Below, piece by piece: positions 9,976 through 21,612 of a stretch of DNA of 64,000 bases. The position numbers were made by a program, and so were the translations under genes. How positions within the stretch are numbered: position 1 is the stretch's first letter; each line of letters begins with the position of its first letter. Source of the stretch: Hermatobates lingyangjiaoensis (Eukaryota; Arthropoda; Insecta; Hemiptera; Hermatobatidae); contig JAPFBL010000568.1 of NCBI GenBank assembly GCA_026182355.1, forward strand, positions 156,023-220,022, in the 5' to 3' direction. The notes under the pieces were generated by a model. It was given only the letters and a program-made list of their open reading frames with translations. It did not search any database and was not told the DNA's origin.

Positions 9976-11455
9976 ATTATGGTTTCATTTGTGGTGATGA
10001 TAAGGTTTGAGGATAATATTATTCGAAAAGGTTGATATCATTCTTTGTGATGATGAATTGATTGAGATGATATGACTAGTAGGGGTTGTTAAAAAACGGG
10101 GGGTTTATATTACTCGAAGGGTATGATATAACTCGTAAGGAAGGAATACTCGTAGGGGATGATAAGACTAGTGGGTGGTGGATGATATGACTCGTAGGGG
10201 ATGTTAAAAAGCGTGGGGGTTATATGACTTGAAGGATATGATATAACTCGTAAGAAAGGAATACTCGTAGGGGATGATATGACTCGAAGAGTATGATATA
10301 ACTCGTAAGAAAGGAATACGCGCAGGGGCTGTTAAGACTAGTGGGGGGTAGATGATGTATGATGTTAAGACTCATCGGCGGTGATATGGCTCGTAGGGGT
10401 TGATTTAACTTGTAAGAAAGGAATACTCGTAGGGGATGATAAGGCTAGTGGAGGATGGATGATATGGCTTGAAGAGTATGATATAACTCGTAAAAAAGAA
10501 ATACTCGTAGGGGAAGTTAAAATTAATGGAGATAATGTATGACTCATAGGGGATGGTATGACTCGTAGATGATGTTAAAACTCATTGGAGTTGATATGAC
10601 TCGTAGGGGATGATTTAACTTGTAAGAAAGGAACAGTCTTAGGCGATGATAAATTAGATATGGATGATATGACTCGTAGGGGATGATTTAACTTGTAAGA
10701 AAGGAACAGTCTTAGGCGATGATAAATTGGATATGGATGATATGACTCGTAGGGGATGATAAAGCTAGTGGAGGATGGATGATATGGCTTGAAGAGTATG
10801 ATATAACTCGTAAGAAAGAAATACTCGTAGGGGAAGTTAAAATTAATGGAAATGAATGTATGACTCATAGGAGATGATATGACTCGTAGATGATGTTAAG
10901 ACGCATTGGAGTTGATATGACTCGTAGGGGATGCTTTAACTTGTAAGAAAGGAACAGTCTTAGGCGATGATAAATTGGATATGAATGATATGACTCGTAG
11001 GGGATGATAAGGCTAGTGGAGGATGGATGATATGGCTTGAAGAGTATGATATAACTCGTAAGAAAGAAATACTCGTAGGGGAAGTTAAAAATTAATGGAG
11101 ATAAATGTATGACTCATAGGGGATGATATGACTCGTAGGGGATGATAAGGCTAGTGGAGGATGGATGATATGGCTTGAAGAGTATGATATAACTCGTAAG
11201 AAAGAAATACTCGTAGGGGAAGTTAAAAATTAATGGAGATAAATGTATGACTCATAGGGGATGATATGACTCGTAGATGATGTTAAGACTCATTGGAATT
11301 GATATGACTCGTAGGGGGATGATTTAACTTGTAAGAAAGGAACAGTCATAGGCGATAATAAATTGGATATGAATGATATGACTCGTAGGGGATGATTTTT
11401 ATGCCTATATGAGATGGATGATATGACTCGTACAGGGTGATAAAACTTTAAGAAA
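9976..11455. repeat. Related, more complex tandem array
   Basis: Shares ACTCGTAG and GATGATAT words with the neighbouring satellite but the unit is longer. The block GGCTAGTGGAGGATGGATGA followed by TATGGCTTGAAGAGTATG recurs near 10442, 10765, 11011 and 11148. Apparent minus-strand reading frames are repeat artefacts. Confidence 0.85.
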
Positions 11456-12290
11456 GAATACTCACAGAATTATAATAAAACTCCAAAGTAGCACCTACGG
11501 TTTACCAACTAAAATAGAAACCTTAATCTGTTTATATAGCTTCATCTACTAAAGAATCCTTTAAAAAATCAAATTCACATACCTTATATAAAACTCCTTA
11601 TAATTTGTATTTACTTAAAAAAAAAAACACTTAAAGACTTAATATTTGAACTGAAAGAAACATGTATTTAAACCTTGCATTGCATGCCTTTTATACTTTT
11701 ATCAATGTACTTAGAAGATTTGAATCTTTTTTTTTATATATATCAAATTTATATTGTTTAACATTTTTTTCAAATCCATTTCAAAATATTAACAAATATG
11801 TTGTTTATTTTAAAGTAAAAGTTACAAATTTGTATTCAGCTCTGCTCCAGATTGTTGTAAGAGCATTATTACTAGCTTTCTTGGAAAAGTTTGTTAAAAT
11901 AATACTTATTTAGTATTTGGTTTTTATTTTTATTGTTATTGTTGTTGGTTTGCTGTAATTTTTTTTTTAATAATTTGTTTTATTATATATGCCTTAACGT
12001 ATATATTGACGTCTAAATGACAGTAAAAAAAAAATTAGAAAAATGACTTAGATCTTTCAAACAAAACTATTTATTATTTTTATTATTAGTGATCTCTATT
12101 ATTATTATTATTATTATTTCGTTCCTGTTATAATTATTTCTCTGGTTCATTTTGCATTATGAATTTTTTGAAAATTTCCGTTATTAGATTTTTAGTAAGT
12201 TTCTTTTGTATGTTCATAATCATTCTAATATATAAGTGTTTACAGGGTTTGTAATCTCGTAGTTACAGTGGCGTAGAAAACATTTTTGTT
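11456..12290. other. AT-rich DNA with no gene seen
   Basis: Simple ATT/TTG-rich sequence. The 83-residue frame at 11662-11913 is low-complexity with no recognisable motif. Confidence 0.6.
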
Positions 12291-12309
12291 GCCACCCGGA
12301 GGCGGTCTT

Positions 12310-12650
12310 AAAATTTTGATAGAATAGGTGTGTTCTCTAATCGGGATTTGATCAATTTTCTAGGATATAAAAAAAAAACAAACTCTCGTTACCAACGTTT
12401 CGGTTTTATTTAAAACCTTTTTCATAGGCAGAAGTAAGAATTTTTTAACAAAGAAAATTAAATTTACAATATTTAAAGGAATAACAATGTAAATTTCATT
12501 TTTTAGTTAAAAAATTCTTATTTCTGCCTATGAAAAATTTCTGCCTATGAGGTTTTAAATAAAACCGAAACGTTGGCAACGAGAGTTTGATTTTTTATCC
12601 TAGAAAATTGACCGAATCCCGATTAGAGAACACACCTATATATATATAAT
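12310..12650. mobile_element. PLE pLTR foldback, family E2
   Basis: Arms GGTGTGTTCTCTAATCGGGA... and ...GATTAGAGAACACACCT. Hammerhead-like core has helix II GGTTTTA/TAAAACC, GAA, ACGT, but box 1 is TATGAAAA. A partial internal duplication of the CTGCCTATGA segment is seen near 12520-12550. Confidence 0.8.
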
Positions 12651-12845
12651 GTTTTTTTTTTTTTGAGGTTTGAGGTCGAATGATTTTAAACTAGTCCTTT
12701 TGCTGACGTTTCGACATATATTTATGTCATCTTCGACATATATTTATGTCATCCTGAAGATGTCATAAATATATGTCGAAACGTCGGCAAAAGGACTAGT
12801 TTAAAATCATTCGACCTCAAACCTCCAAAAAAAAAAAAAAAAAAT
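12651..12845. mobile_element. PLE-like foldback with poly(A)/poly(T) ends
   Basis: Near-perfect inverted arms (about 12652-12745 and 12750-12843) carrying CTGAAGA, extra T, GTC...GTC, GAA, ACGT, C, GGC. An extra copy of GACATATATTTATGTCATC lies at the centre. The outer ends are T and A runs, not TA. Confidence 0.7.
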
Positions 12846-12924
12846 ACATCATATAAATATTGGGTCAAGAAAACAAATCATGATGAATATATATATATAT
12901 ATATATAGGTTACTTTCTCGACCA

Positions 12925-13015
12925 CTGCTATTACAAGTTCACAGAAGGGGTAAGCAGGAGTTGTATGTTTATGACCAAAATCCTCAAGAACCCCTTCTGT
13001 GAACTTTATATACAT
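12925..13015. repeat. Small inverted repeat
   Basis: GTTCACAGAAGGGGT (12938) and ACCCCTTCTGTGAAC (12990) around a 38-bp spacer, with TA runs outside. Looks like a minimal foldback without a hammerhead core. Confidence 0.6.
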
Positions 13016-13111
13016 ATATAGATGTATGATAAAACCATACATTACAAAACTAAAATATATGGAATACAGAATAGTCTGGGCTTTGACCTGCCAGTCTTCT
13101 TCTTTTTTTTT

Positions 13112-13165
13112 CCATCTTCTCTTGATGACGACTGTTGTCGAAATGTAAATCGTAGTAAATGCTTT
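13112..13165 (+). ncRNA. Solo hammerhead-like motif, D-like
   Basis: TTGATGA, extra C, GAC-TGTT-GTC, GAA, ATGT; box 1 C3 is T. Helix III is not a perfect palindrome. Decayed single pLTR. Confidence 0.5.
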
Positions 13166-13764
13166 GTTGTATTCTAAGTTACATTATTTGCATTTAATAC
13201 TTTGATCATTTCATATCGATCATAATACTTGTTTTTTTACAAAAAAAATCTCCGTTTATAAGGAATATGATAAAAAAAACATTGGGTTGACCAATAATTT
13301 ATGTAAAAAATTTTAAATAAGACATCTTTATTGTAAAAATCTGTGATACAATATGCTATGTTGTCGTTGTATATATATATATATATATATATATGCATAT
13401 GCTTATTATTGACGTTTTATTGTACTAACTTTTGTGTTTTACAAAAATATTAAAAAAAAAGTAAAAAAAAATTACAATAGTAAATTGAAAAATAAGTCAT
13501 TTATGTGAATAATTATTTATAGAACAATTGTTGTAAATAATAAAAGAATTAGTTGAAATGTTCATGTATATATGTATTAAAGGTCATTTGTTTTCTGTGT
13601 GTATATATTTATGTGATATGGTTTTATGTGGTTCTTTTAATAAAAATATTTTTATGTGACTTATTGTTTTATTAAATTTAATTTTATTACTTTTTGAAAT
13701 AATTTTTTTTTAGTTTGGTGTAACGGTATATAATATTATATATAAAGTTCAAAAACCACATGGA

Positions 13765-13928
13765 AAAGAAATAAATGCTCTGAGGCCTTTCACACTTTGT
13801 CATCAGAGAGCAAAGTAAGAAAAAAGAATGTTTCAAGAACCGAGCTGTTGCTTTCGTTTTTCTTACTTTGTTTGCTCTCTGATGACAAAGAGTGAAAGGC
13901 CTCAGAGCATTTATTTCTTTTCTTTTTC
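13765..13928. mobile_element. PLE pLTR foldback, family G-like
   Basis: Arms read ATGCTCTGAGGCCTTTCA... and ...TGAAAGGCCTCAGAGCAT. Core: CTGATGA, C, short helix II, GAA, AGGCCT, C, AGAGC, with helix I GCTCT. The two arms meet at a ~30-bp spacer. Confidence 0.75.
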
Positions 13929-13992
13929 CTTGTGTTTTTGGACTTCACTGGTTGCATCACGTGTTTTTTTATGATTTTTTTGCAAAAATATG

Positions 13993-14192
13993 TACGAGGT
14001 GTGTAAATAAAGTAGTGAGACTGATTTTTTTTTAAATTTTCTATTCTAATATAATTACAATGTGATATTGTCACCTTCAAAATAGTTCCCTTCGGAAGCC
14101 ACACAGCGCTGGAGACGGTCCTTCCAATCATTGTAGCATTGCTGGAACTCGGATTCTGGAATGGCCTTCAGCTGGTCGGTTACAGCAGTTTG
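13993..14192 (-). mobile_element. Inverted 3'-end fragment of the mariner element
   Basis: The 200 bp from TACGAGGTGTG to CAGCAGTTTG is the reverse complement of the 3' end of the adjacent mariner (about 14765-14963), including the coding tail ending DNITL and the TIR. It abuts the 5' TIR of the full element at 14193. Confidence 0.85.
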
Positions 14193-14963
14193 TACGAGGT
14201 GTGTAAATAAAGTAGTGAGACTGGCAACGTCGCTTTCGGTCTGGCAACGCTGGAGACGCGTGGCCTTGAGTAGCGTCAGGTGCACGTGTGATGCGCCTCC
14301 AGTATGAATCTGAACTTGCCACAGTCATTTGTTTGTCCGTAGCGTTGGTTTTCGTGAAATGGTTTTTTCTTGAGCGTTTTAAAAATGAGTGACCTCAAAG
14401 TTGAGCAGCGGTGTGCAATCAAATTTTGCTTCAGACTTGGACATAATGCAACCGAAACTTTTGAAAAACTTCAGGAGGCCTATGGAGAACGTGTTTTATC
14501 AAGAGCACAGGTTTTTCGGTGGTTTAAGGAATTTTCAGAAGGAAGAGAGTCGATTGAAGACGAACCACGACAAGTGGGTGTTGCATCACGACAACGCGCC
14601 CTGTCACACTGCCATCTCAATAAACGAGTTTTTGGCCAGTAAAAACATTCCTGTTGCTCCTCAGCCTCCTTATTCACCAGACTTGAGTCCTTGTGACTTT
14701 TTCCTCTTCCCGAGATTGAAAAATCACCTCAAGGGAACTCATTTCGGGACACTACAAAACATACAAACTGCTGTAACCGACCAGCTGAAGGCCATTCCAG
14801 AATCCGAGTTCCAGCAATGCTACAATGATTGGAAGGACCGTCTCCAGCGCTGTGTGGCTTCCGAAGGGAACTATTTTGAAGGTGACAATATCACATTGTA
14901 ATTATATTTGAATAGAAAATTTAAAAAAAAATCAGTCTCACTACGTTATTTACACACCTCGTA
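14193..14963 (+). mobile_element. Internally deleted DD34D mariner
   Basis: TA-flanked inverted ends: CGAGGTGTGTAAATAAAGTA at 14195 and the inverse ending at 14961. The interior is a shortened transposase gene (next entry). The 771-bp length is well below the usual ~1.3 kb for mariners. Confidence 0.92.
14385..14901 (+). pseudogene. Mariner transposase, middle deleted and frame shifted
   Basis: Starts MSDLKVEQRCAIKFCFRLGH with the N-terminal helix-turn-helix, running to EGRESIEDEPR near 14567. It then jumps to VLHHDNAPCHTAI in another frame. The remaining catalytic part has two Asp separated by 34 residues (HDNAPCH ... LSPCDFF), the DD34D signature, and ends NYFEGDNITL. The first catalytic Asp and about half of the protein are missing, so it is non-functional. 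Confidence 0.93.
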
Positions 14964-15111
14964 TGTATATAATTTTTATATATAAAGTTCGTGAGTTTGT
15001 TTGTTCACCCACTTTCCGGGGAGGTAGAGACCTGAAATTAAATATATATTATTTATTACCTGAATAATGTTAAATAAAAGAAAATTATCACTATATTCCT
15101 AAAACTGAAGC

Positions 15112-15470
15112 CAGGGTAACGATGAATCAGGTAATTATCACATTGATGTGAATTTATTAAACTGCATAATTCAAAGTGAAATACCTGGTGAAGAAACAAG
15201 ATATAAATCCATAGATACTGTTGTCAATCACGACGAATCAGGTAATTATCACATTGATATGAATTTAATAAACTGAATAATTCAAAGTGAAATACCTGAT
15301 GAAGAAACAAGATATAAATCCATAGATATTGTTGTCAATCACGACGAATCAGGTAATTATCACATTGATATGAATTCAATAAACTGAATAATTCAAAATG
15401 AAATACCTGGTGAAGAAACAAGATATAAATCCATAGATATTGTTGTCAATCACGACGAATCAGTTAATTA
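15112..15470 (+). repeat. 111-bp in-frame tandem repeat inside a helicase gene
   Basis: About 3.2 copies, period 111 bp (GAAGAAACAAGATATAAATC at 15190, 15301, 15412). The translation repeats IPGEETRYKSID and VVNHDESGNYHIDM, with stop codons in copies 2 and 3. Confidence 0.9.
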
Positions 15471-15985
15471 AACAGTAAAATTTTTAATTTCATTGGAACT
15501 ACCAGGAATGCCACTGCATATTTTATCTTTGAAAATTGGTTTCTCCATCATACTAAGAAATTATAACGCAACGCGACTATGCGATGGGACTAGGCTATCA
15601 GAAAAAAAATTAATGAATAACATAATTGAGGCAACCATTTTAAAAAGGAAAACACCAAGGGGAACGTGCACTTTACCACGCATTCCTATGATGCCAACGG
15701 ATACACCATTTGAATTCAAACTTCTACAGTTTCCTGTACGACTTGCCTTTGCACTGACCATTAACAAAGGACAGGGACAATCATTGCAAATATGTGGATT
15801 GAATTTGATAAATTCATGCTTCTCACATGAACAGTTGTACGTTGGGTGTTCACGAGTTGGAAACCATAAAATTTATTTGTTCTTGCACCAGATAGGAAAA
15901 CGAATAAGGTTGTATATTTACAAGCACTGCAATAAAAAAATATATTGGCAGAATATTTTTTACATCAAGAAGTAATAAACAGGTA
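15115..15985 (+). pseudogene. Helitron PIF1-like helicase, C-terminal fragment
   Basis: After the in-frame repeat the frame continues LELPGMPLHILSLKIGFSII, RNYNATRLCDGTRL, FEFKLLQFPVRLAFALTINK with GQGQSLQICGL, and CFSHEQLYVGCSRVGNHKIY, the hallmark last helicase motifs (INKGQGQ; YVGCSR). Stops in the repeat and a lost upstream part make it a relic. It would unwind DNA in rolling-circle transposition. Confidence 0.88.
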
Positions 15986-16071
15986 AGATAAAGTTCACCA
16001 TCAATATTCTAATAGTTTAATATATCATGGAATCATTTGTAAGATATTACTTAAGTAAAATATACTTAGTA

Positions 16072-16772
16072 CAGTGGAACCTCTACATACGAGAGAAAAT
16101 CCAAGTTACGAGAATTTCCAGATGGTTCCGCAAGGTGGCCAAGTTACGAGAATTTCCAACGAGAGAGGTGTTGGCTAAATGGGAGGAAATTGCTGATTTC
16201 GTTGAAAAGAAACACCCAGAAAAAGTGGCTACTAGTCGTGCTACAGCTCTTTTTAATGACACTTGCCTTACACATTTCCGTAACATTTTGAAAGGGAGGC
16301 AGAGGCAAACCTTGGATAAGTTTTTCTTCAAAAGACCTATAGAAAGTGAAAGTGTTGCGATTCCAGCTAAAAGGGCAAAAGAAAGCGAAGAAAAGTAAAA
16401 ACTGATACAGTAATGTTAAAAAGCAGAAAAAGTGCATAAATAAATTAGTGCCGTAAAAAAACTTAGTTTTTCATAAAGTTAACTTTAATTTTAAGTGGAA
16501 TTGTTCATAATAAATGCTCATAATAAACTCGCATTTTATTTCGTTAATATCATCTTATTTATTTTATTACTGTATTTTCATGTTCAGTCACTATTTGAAT
16601 GTGTTTTTAGTAATCAGGAAGATGTGTTCATAGTTATTTAGGGTTAACTTGAATGATTTTGGGAGGCCGGGAACAAATTAATTGGTTTTCAGTTATTTCT
16701 TATGGGAAAAATTCGCTCTAGATACGAGCACGATCCGGGAACGAATTAATCTCGTATGTAGAGGTTCCACTG
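16072..16772 (+). mobile_element. Pogo/Tigger-type element
   Basis: TIRs CAGTGGAACCTCTACATACG... at both ends, flanked by TA (16070-16071 and 16773-16774). 701 bp, internally deleted. Confidence 0.9.
16100..16398 (+). pseudogene. Tigger-like transposase C-terminal fragment
   Basis: Reads VLAKWEEIADFVEKKHPEK, ATALFNDTCLTHFRNILKGR, QRQTLDKFFFKRP, the tail typical of Tigger/CENP-B-like transposases. The DNA-binding and DDE parts are gone. Confidence 0.8.
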
Positions 16773-16874
16773 TAATTTGTACAACTATAAATGTACATGA
16801 CATGCATGTCAAAGAAGCTAAAGGTAACACTCCGTTCACTAACAGTTGGCGTTACGAGGGTCAACTAGTATTAA

Positions 16875-17315
16875 ATAACAAATAATATTAAAGTCCTTGA
16901 AATACATTTTGTTTGTGATCTTAAATTCTCAAATTGATCGACTAAGAAATCATATTTTCTTTTTGTTTAATAAAATTGAAAGATATTTGCATAGTTATAA
17001 AACCTTTTTGCAAAAGAATTTCATATACAACTAAATGCGCATAATATAATTAGTATAAAATCAATAAGTTTACAAAATTATAATTCGATATCAGTTGCAA
17101 ATAGAAATATTATTTCAAAATTAAATTAAATGCTAATTAGACAAAAATAAACTGTACAATTAATATAAACATTTCTTAAAATGATGACCATACAACATAT
17201 TGAGAATACAAGATGATATTTTATAATACAAATAGAATACTTGTAGTATTAGATAGGAAATTTGTTATACTTTGAAGATAAGGATAGTGTTATTCATATC
17301 AAAAAGAAACTAAAG
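16875..17315. other. AT-rich DNA with no gene seen
   Basis: No reading frame, repeat or motif recognised. Confidence 0.5.
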
Positions 17316-17455
17316 TTTGTCAGTTCTTCAGGTTTCAAATCAAACTCTCATTGTCAATGTTTCGGTTCTTATTTAAAACCTTTTTCATAAGGTTTATTTA
17401 CTTCTTCAGAACATGAAAACAAATAAGGTCTATGAAAAAGGTTTATTTATTTTAA
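17316..17455. mobile_element. Decayed family E1 PLE arm
   Basis: GTCAGTTCTTCAGGTT, ATCAAACTCTCATTG and GTTTCGGTTCTTATTTAAAA match family E1 on the minus strand; the other arm is only hinted at by a second AAAAAGGTTTATTTATTTTAA. Confidence 0.6.
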
Positions 17456-17579
17456 ATTTATTTTTTTGTGCGATTAGATACTCCTGTGTTGTATGCTAGT
17501 TTTGCAATTTGCTTTACGTTGTTCTATTCGTGGAATTCTTAGCAGGGATCTTTGTTATTATATTAAATATAATTTTATA

Positions 17580-18120
17580 TAATATATACTATAAGTATTA
17601 ATTGTTAAATAGAGCAGATTCTCCATTCATGATTTTTTTCAGCAATTGTTCTTGTTTTCTAATCATATTTTTATACTGCAAAGGCAATGAATATAACAAA
17701 TATTTGATAAAATTTCCCAGTGACATACTGGAGGCAATAACATAGTCCAAATTTGATAACATATATTAAGGACTAACTATAACTAAATTATACAAGAAAA
17801 CACAAGCTTTCGGCCATCTTCAGGTAAAAGAAAATAAAAGAACAGACAAATAACAATAAAGAACAGTATTTTACTTTCTTATCTGAAGATGCTCTACAAG
17901 GTCGAAAGCTTGTGTTTTCTTCTATAATTTAGTTAGTTAGTCCGTTAACACATATTATTAGTTATTAGACTATGTTATTGCCTTCAGTATGTCCCTGGAA
18001 ATTTGTTTGTTATTTTCATTGCATTTTCTGCAACATAGAAATGTGATTAGAAAAAAAGAGCTGAAAAAAAATCATGAATGCAGAATCTGCTCTGCAATTT
18101 AACAATACATGCTTAAATGG
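17580..18120. mobile_element. PLE-like foldback, family O
   Basis: Long inverted arms: outer parts AGAGCAGATTCTCCATTCATG (17610s) and CATGAATGCAGAATCTGCTCT (18070s), inner parts ACACAAGCTTTCGGCC and GGTCGAAAGCTTGTG. Core on the minus strand at 17806-17830: CTGAAGA, T, GGCC, GAA, AGCT, T. No flanking TA tract. Confidence 0.75.
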
Positions 18121-18124
18121 ATAT

Positions 18125-20600
18125 CTGCTCCCAGTTTATACAAATAAGTAATAATATGTATATAATACTACGCATAACATATAATATTCAATGATGACGC
18201 TTTATTTATTTTATGTTTCAATGGGCGATGGATTGAAAGTTAAGATATCAGTTTGTCCACCAATCAACTGAAATGCTGATTGGAATTATTCTAGCACTGC
18301 TTCTAGTGAATCATGGGTAATAGTTAGGAAAAGATCGTCAACGTATTTATATAAAAATGGAATTCTAAAAAGTATTTCATATTAATTACATCAAGGATAA
18401 TTATTCACCAGATGTGGTAATGATGATTGTTTGTACATTAAATTAATATTTATTTAAAAAAAACTGAAATAAGGGGACTATTTTAAAATGAAACAATTTA
18501 GATGGCATTTGATTAGTGGATGTAAGAACCTTAGTCATTGTAAAAAAGCGCGAATACACTCCTAGTTTAGTTCTCCGCGTCCGTTTGCACCTTTAAACCT
18601 TTTTTATTCTGTGTAAAATTATTTGTGCTAACCAGTTAATGCCTTCAATAATACTTCAAAAAGTAAGTACGAATTCCTGTTTAACTTATTTGCGTATTTT
18701 CATTGTTTTGTTAATTAGTTTAATGTTAAATATTACATAATTCCTGTACCATAATGTATTCATTATGTGACGGCGTCATGAAGTTAATATCTTAATTTCA
18801 TTATAATATTACGTATATACATTTATTTTATATGTTAACCTTTATATTTATGTTATAATTATACTATAAGTATAAAAAAGAAAACTTTTATGCTTCTTTT
18901 ACACTTTTTTTATACTTTAAAAAATTAGCATTAACACAGCATTCAATTGAATAATAATTGAATAAATGTATCATAAAACTTACGATTTAGTGCAATAAAG
19001 TGTTTTAATTTTTAAATCGTCAAGTTCAATTACCAAATGTTTAAAATATATTACAGGTTTCCAACAAAGAGGTGCTGTCAATTTCATTTAAAATAATTCT
19101 AATATTAATACCCATGCAAGAATAATTTTCTGCAAAAATAATTATTTTAATAGGCTAAATAAAGATACTAAAGATATGAATGCCTGATATTAACTTCAAC
19201 ATTTAACTTTATCACCTCTAGTTGCATTAGGTATTGTGGATCATAATTATTAATGACTGATTTAATCATTAGTGTTAGTTTAATTTATGGGTAATTTAAC
19301 TTAATTTCTATTTGTGAAACTGTTGAAGATAAGTTCCATAAGGAATAGTTTCATGGAAGACAAAATGAAATATTTTAAGGTTATTTCACTACTGGCTTAT
19401 TCCACTAAATCTTTTTCGAGAATTTCATTTGAAAACAACTCATTTCTTTTGTAATAAACATTGTATTAGGCAAACTATTATAAGGTATAGTTTAAGTATA
19501 AATGTCGTAGTTTAATATATGTTTGTTTTGTTTCATTTTTAAAAAAATAAAAGAAACAGCTTTCTTAAATTAAGTTTCCATGAAATACCCAATGGAGCTT
19601 CAAGATTAGACAATATAGTAAGGTACTATCACATTTCCGGTTGAAAGCGATTAATCATTTTCAATTAATTGTTTAATATCTAATATATTTAAGAGAACAA
19701 TTCACTAAATTTCTGAACTCATATTGAAAAGGGTGTAAAAGGGCTTCTTTTAAATTTCATTGTGACATTAATTCTCTAATTCTAATCCTTAAAAAAGAAT
19801 AATATTATAATTGAAATATGAAAATTAACTTTCAATAAAATAATTTTTTATTTGAAAATGCATCCATTTTCCATAATTTTATTTTCATTGGATAATTTAT
19901 TGAAAATCTATCACCCATACAATGCTCCTCATATCCACTTGAGATAATATTCTACTTGTTTTCTCAGTTTTTATGGAACAAGTAAATAATTGCAAAGTCA
20001 AAAATCGAACTAAGTAAGTTACTGTGGGAATTATTTTAAATACAAAATTACTGGAATATAATTTCTTTTATCCAAAATAGTATTCCTTCACATGTGTCTT
20101 AATTGTTCAATCTTTAGCTAATAATTATAAGATGTTTTATGTTTGTTCCATCACCGGACGATGAAGTATAAAAATAGTAGATTTATTATCGTGAAAACGA
20201 AACAGTTACTTTTCCAAGCTCTAATATTATCCAAAACAAAGGAGTTCTTAAACACACGAAGAACTCTATGTCTGATAATTATTTATATGAGTCCTAATTG
20301 TTTAAAGAAAATTTTGAAGCTTAATAAAGAAATTAAAATCCAAAGTTGATATTAGATATGAAAAAGTGAAGCTAGAGATATCAGATATGGAGTTTGATGA
20401 GCCTCAGGCACTCAGATAGAATCTGATTATTTATCAGTTTGGTCCAAAACTAAATGTTTATATCTACAATAAATGAAATGAAATCATTAAATTGATTATC
20501 TGTAAATCTGATAATACTTTATCATAAATTATATTATAACTTCATCACAATAGTCACATTAATATAAAACTCTAAATTCAGTTGACTTTTAAAGAGTTTG
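18125..20600. other. 2.5 kb AT-rich DNA with no gene seen
   Basis: No conserved frame, RNA gene or repeat recognised. A slightly GC-richer patch at 18545-18600 (CTCCGCGTCCGTTTGCACC) stands out but has no assignable function. The 68-residue frame at 20143-20349 is unconvincing. Confidence 0.5.
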
Positions 20601-20645
20601 AAGTAATGTTGAGTGTAGGCCAATCCAGATTTTTATAATTGTTAG
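20598..20645 (+). repeat. End fragment of the 37.6/41.6 kb interspersed repeat
   Basis: AGTAATGTTGAGTGTAGGCC followed by AATCCAGATTTTT matches the right ends of the long repeats at 38690-38720 and 43115-43150. Confidence 0.7.
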
Positions 20646-21180
20646 ACGAGATTACAGTATATGTACAATAGAGTATTTCTAATATTATTTGCTTTTGCCT
20701 AAAAGTTATACAGTTCTTACATAATCATAACTATTTATTTGCCAATATTTATCATTTTCTATTACTCTGACCTATAGCGTGGTTAGAAAATTTTTGAATA
20801 TATTCCACTCTTGAACACTCAGTTATCAAAAACATGTCAAAAATGCACTCAGGGTTCTATGAAACCTGTAAATACATTGAAATCTTCAAATCAAATTTAT
20901 ATTTAACTTCTAGTAATGTTAACATCTTGTGTTTTAAACCGAATATCAATCGATTAAATAATTAAATCATTTCTGGAAGTAATATGAAAAAGTTATTATA
21001 TTTTAAACTTAAATTATAACTGTTATTTGTAATCCCTTATTCTTTAAAAAAAAAATGTATTCCAAATCAGCAGAACTACTATTTATGAAACTGAGGAGCC
21101 ACTTATTAACTCTGTAAATAAGAAAACTTATAAATATAATTTACTTTTGAATAAAATAGCAAAAGGATTCTAATGTAGTG
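20646..21180. other. AT-rich DNA with no gene seen
   Basis: Nothing recognised. Confidence 0.5.
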
Positions 21181-21206
21181 CAATCAGTTATTATGTGGTA
21201 TTTACT

Positions 21207-21378
21207 CATTGTAGGGTAAAAATCTAATGAAATGGTCTCCACATATAAAAATTTTAATGATATAAACAACGCGTTTCGAACACGTAGTTCGTGTTCTACG
21301 TGTTCGAAACGCGTTGTTTATATCATTAAAATTTTTATATGTGGAGACCATTTCATTAGATTTTTTTTACCCTACAAT
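21207..21378. mobile_element. Near-perfect palindrome, family P foldback (minimal)
   Basis: Arms of about 80 bp (21210-21290, 21294-21376) separated by a few bases. They contain the 3' half of the family P hammerhead (GTGTTCGAA, ACGCGT) but the CTGANGA box is lost at the centre. Confidence 0.85.
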
Positions 21379-21454
21379 GAGCAAAAGGATTGTTTTATAC
21401 AATTGCTGCTTGAAATGCTATGAAATATTTGTTTGTTTTCATAATATAGTAAGA

Positions 21455-21612
21455 CCTAAAAAGTTGTTATAGTGGGGGTAGGTTTCCCAGTAGGGTGTAA
21501 GCGAACTTTTGGACTCTCTTGTAATAGTTGGTTGCTTGCAGGTGTGAACCAGTCAGTCGCTGTAGAACTTCAAATCGACTAGTCCAAAGTTATATCTCAG
21601 GAATCTAAGGTA
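21455..21612 (+). other. Possible non-coding or 5' UTR exon
   Basis: A GC-richer island (GTGGGGGTAGGTTTCCCAG...) ending ATCTAAG followed by GTAAGA, a good splice donor, at 21608. No start codon in a long frame. Speculative. Confidence 0.25.

Larger units (their letters stand above)
14966..16868 (+). mobile_element. Helitron-like element, decayed, with nested pogo
   Basis: Left end region has AAAGTTCGTGAGTTTGTTTG, shared with 41083 onward. It carries the C-terminal part of a PIF1/RecD-type helicase and ends at 16868 with CTAG followed by T, preceded by a GC-rich stretch (GGCGTTACGAGGGTC). A pogo element sits inside. Ends are inferred. Confidence 0.55.

Noticed and set aside
10365..10868. Proteins of 60 and 97 residues on the minus strand
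   Set aside because: They fall wholly inside the complex tandem array and repeat the same words (MSHT, PTSI).
11662..11913. 83-residue gene
   Set aside because: Low-complexity, Phe/Leu/Ile-rich from T-rich DNA, with no motif, signal or neighbours to support it.
12310..12650. Family E cores as active hammerheads
   Set aside because: Helices I to III are recognisable but box 1 reads TATGAAAA in place of CTGANGAN in all copies, so catalysis is unlikely. Kept as PLE pLTRs only.
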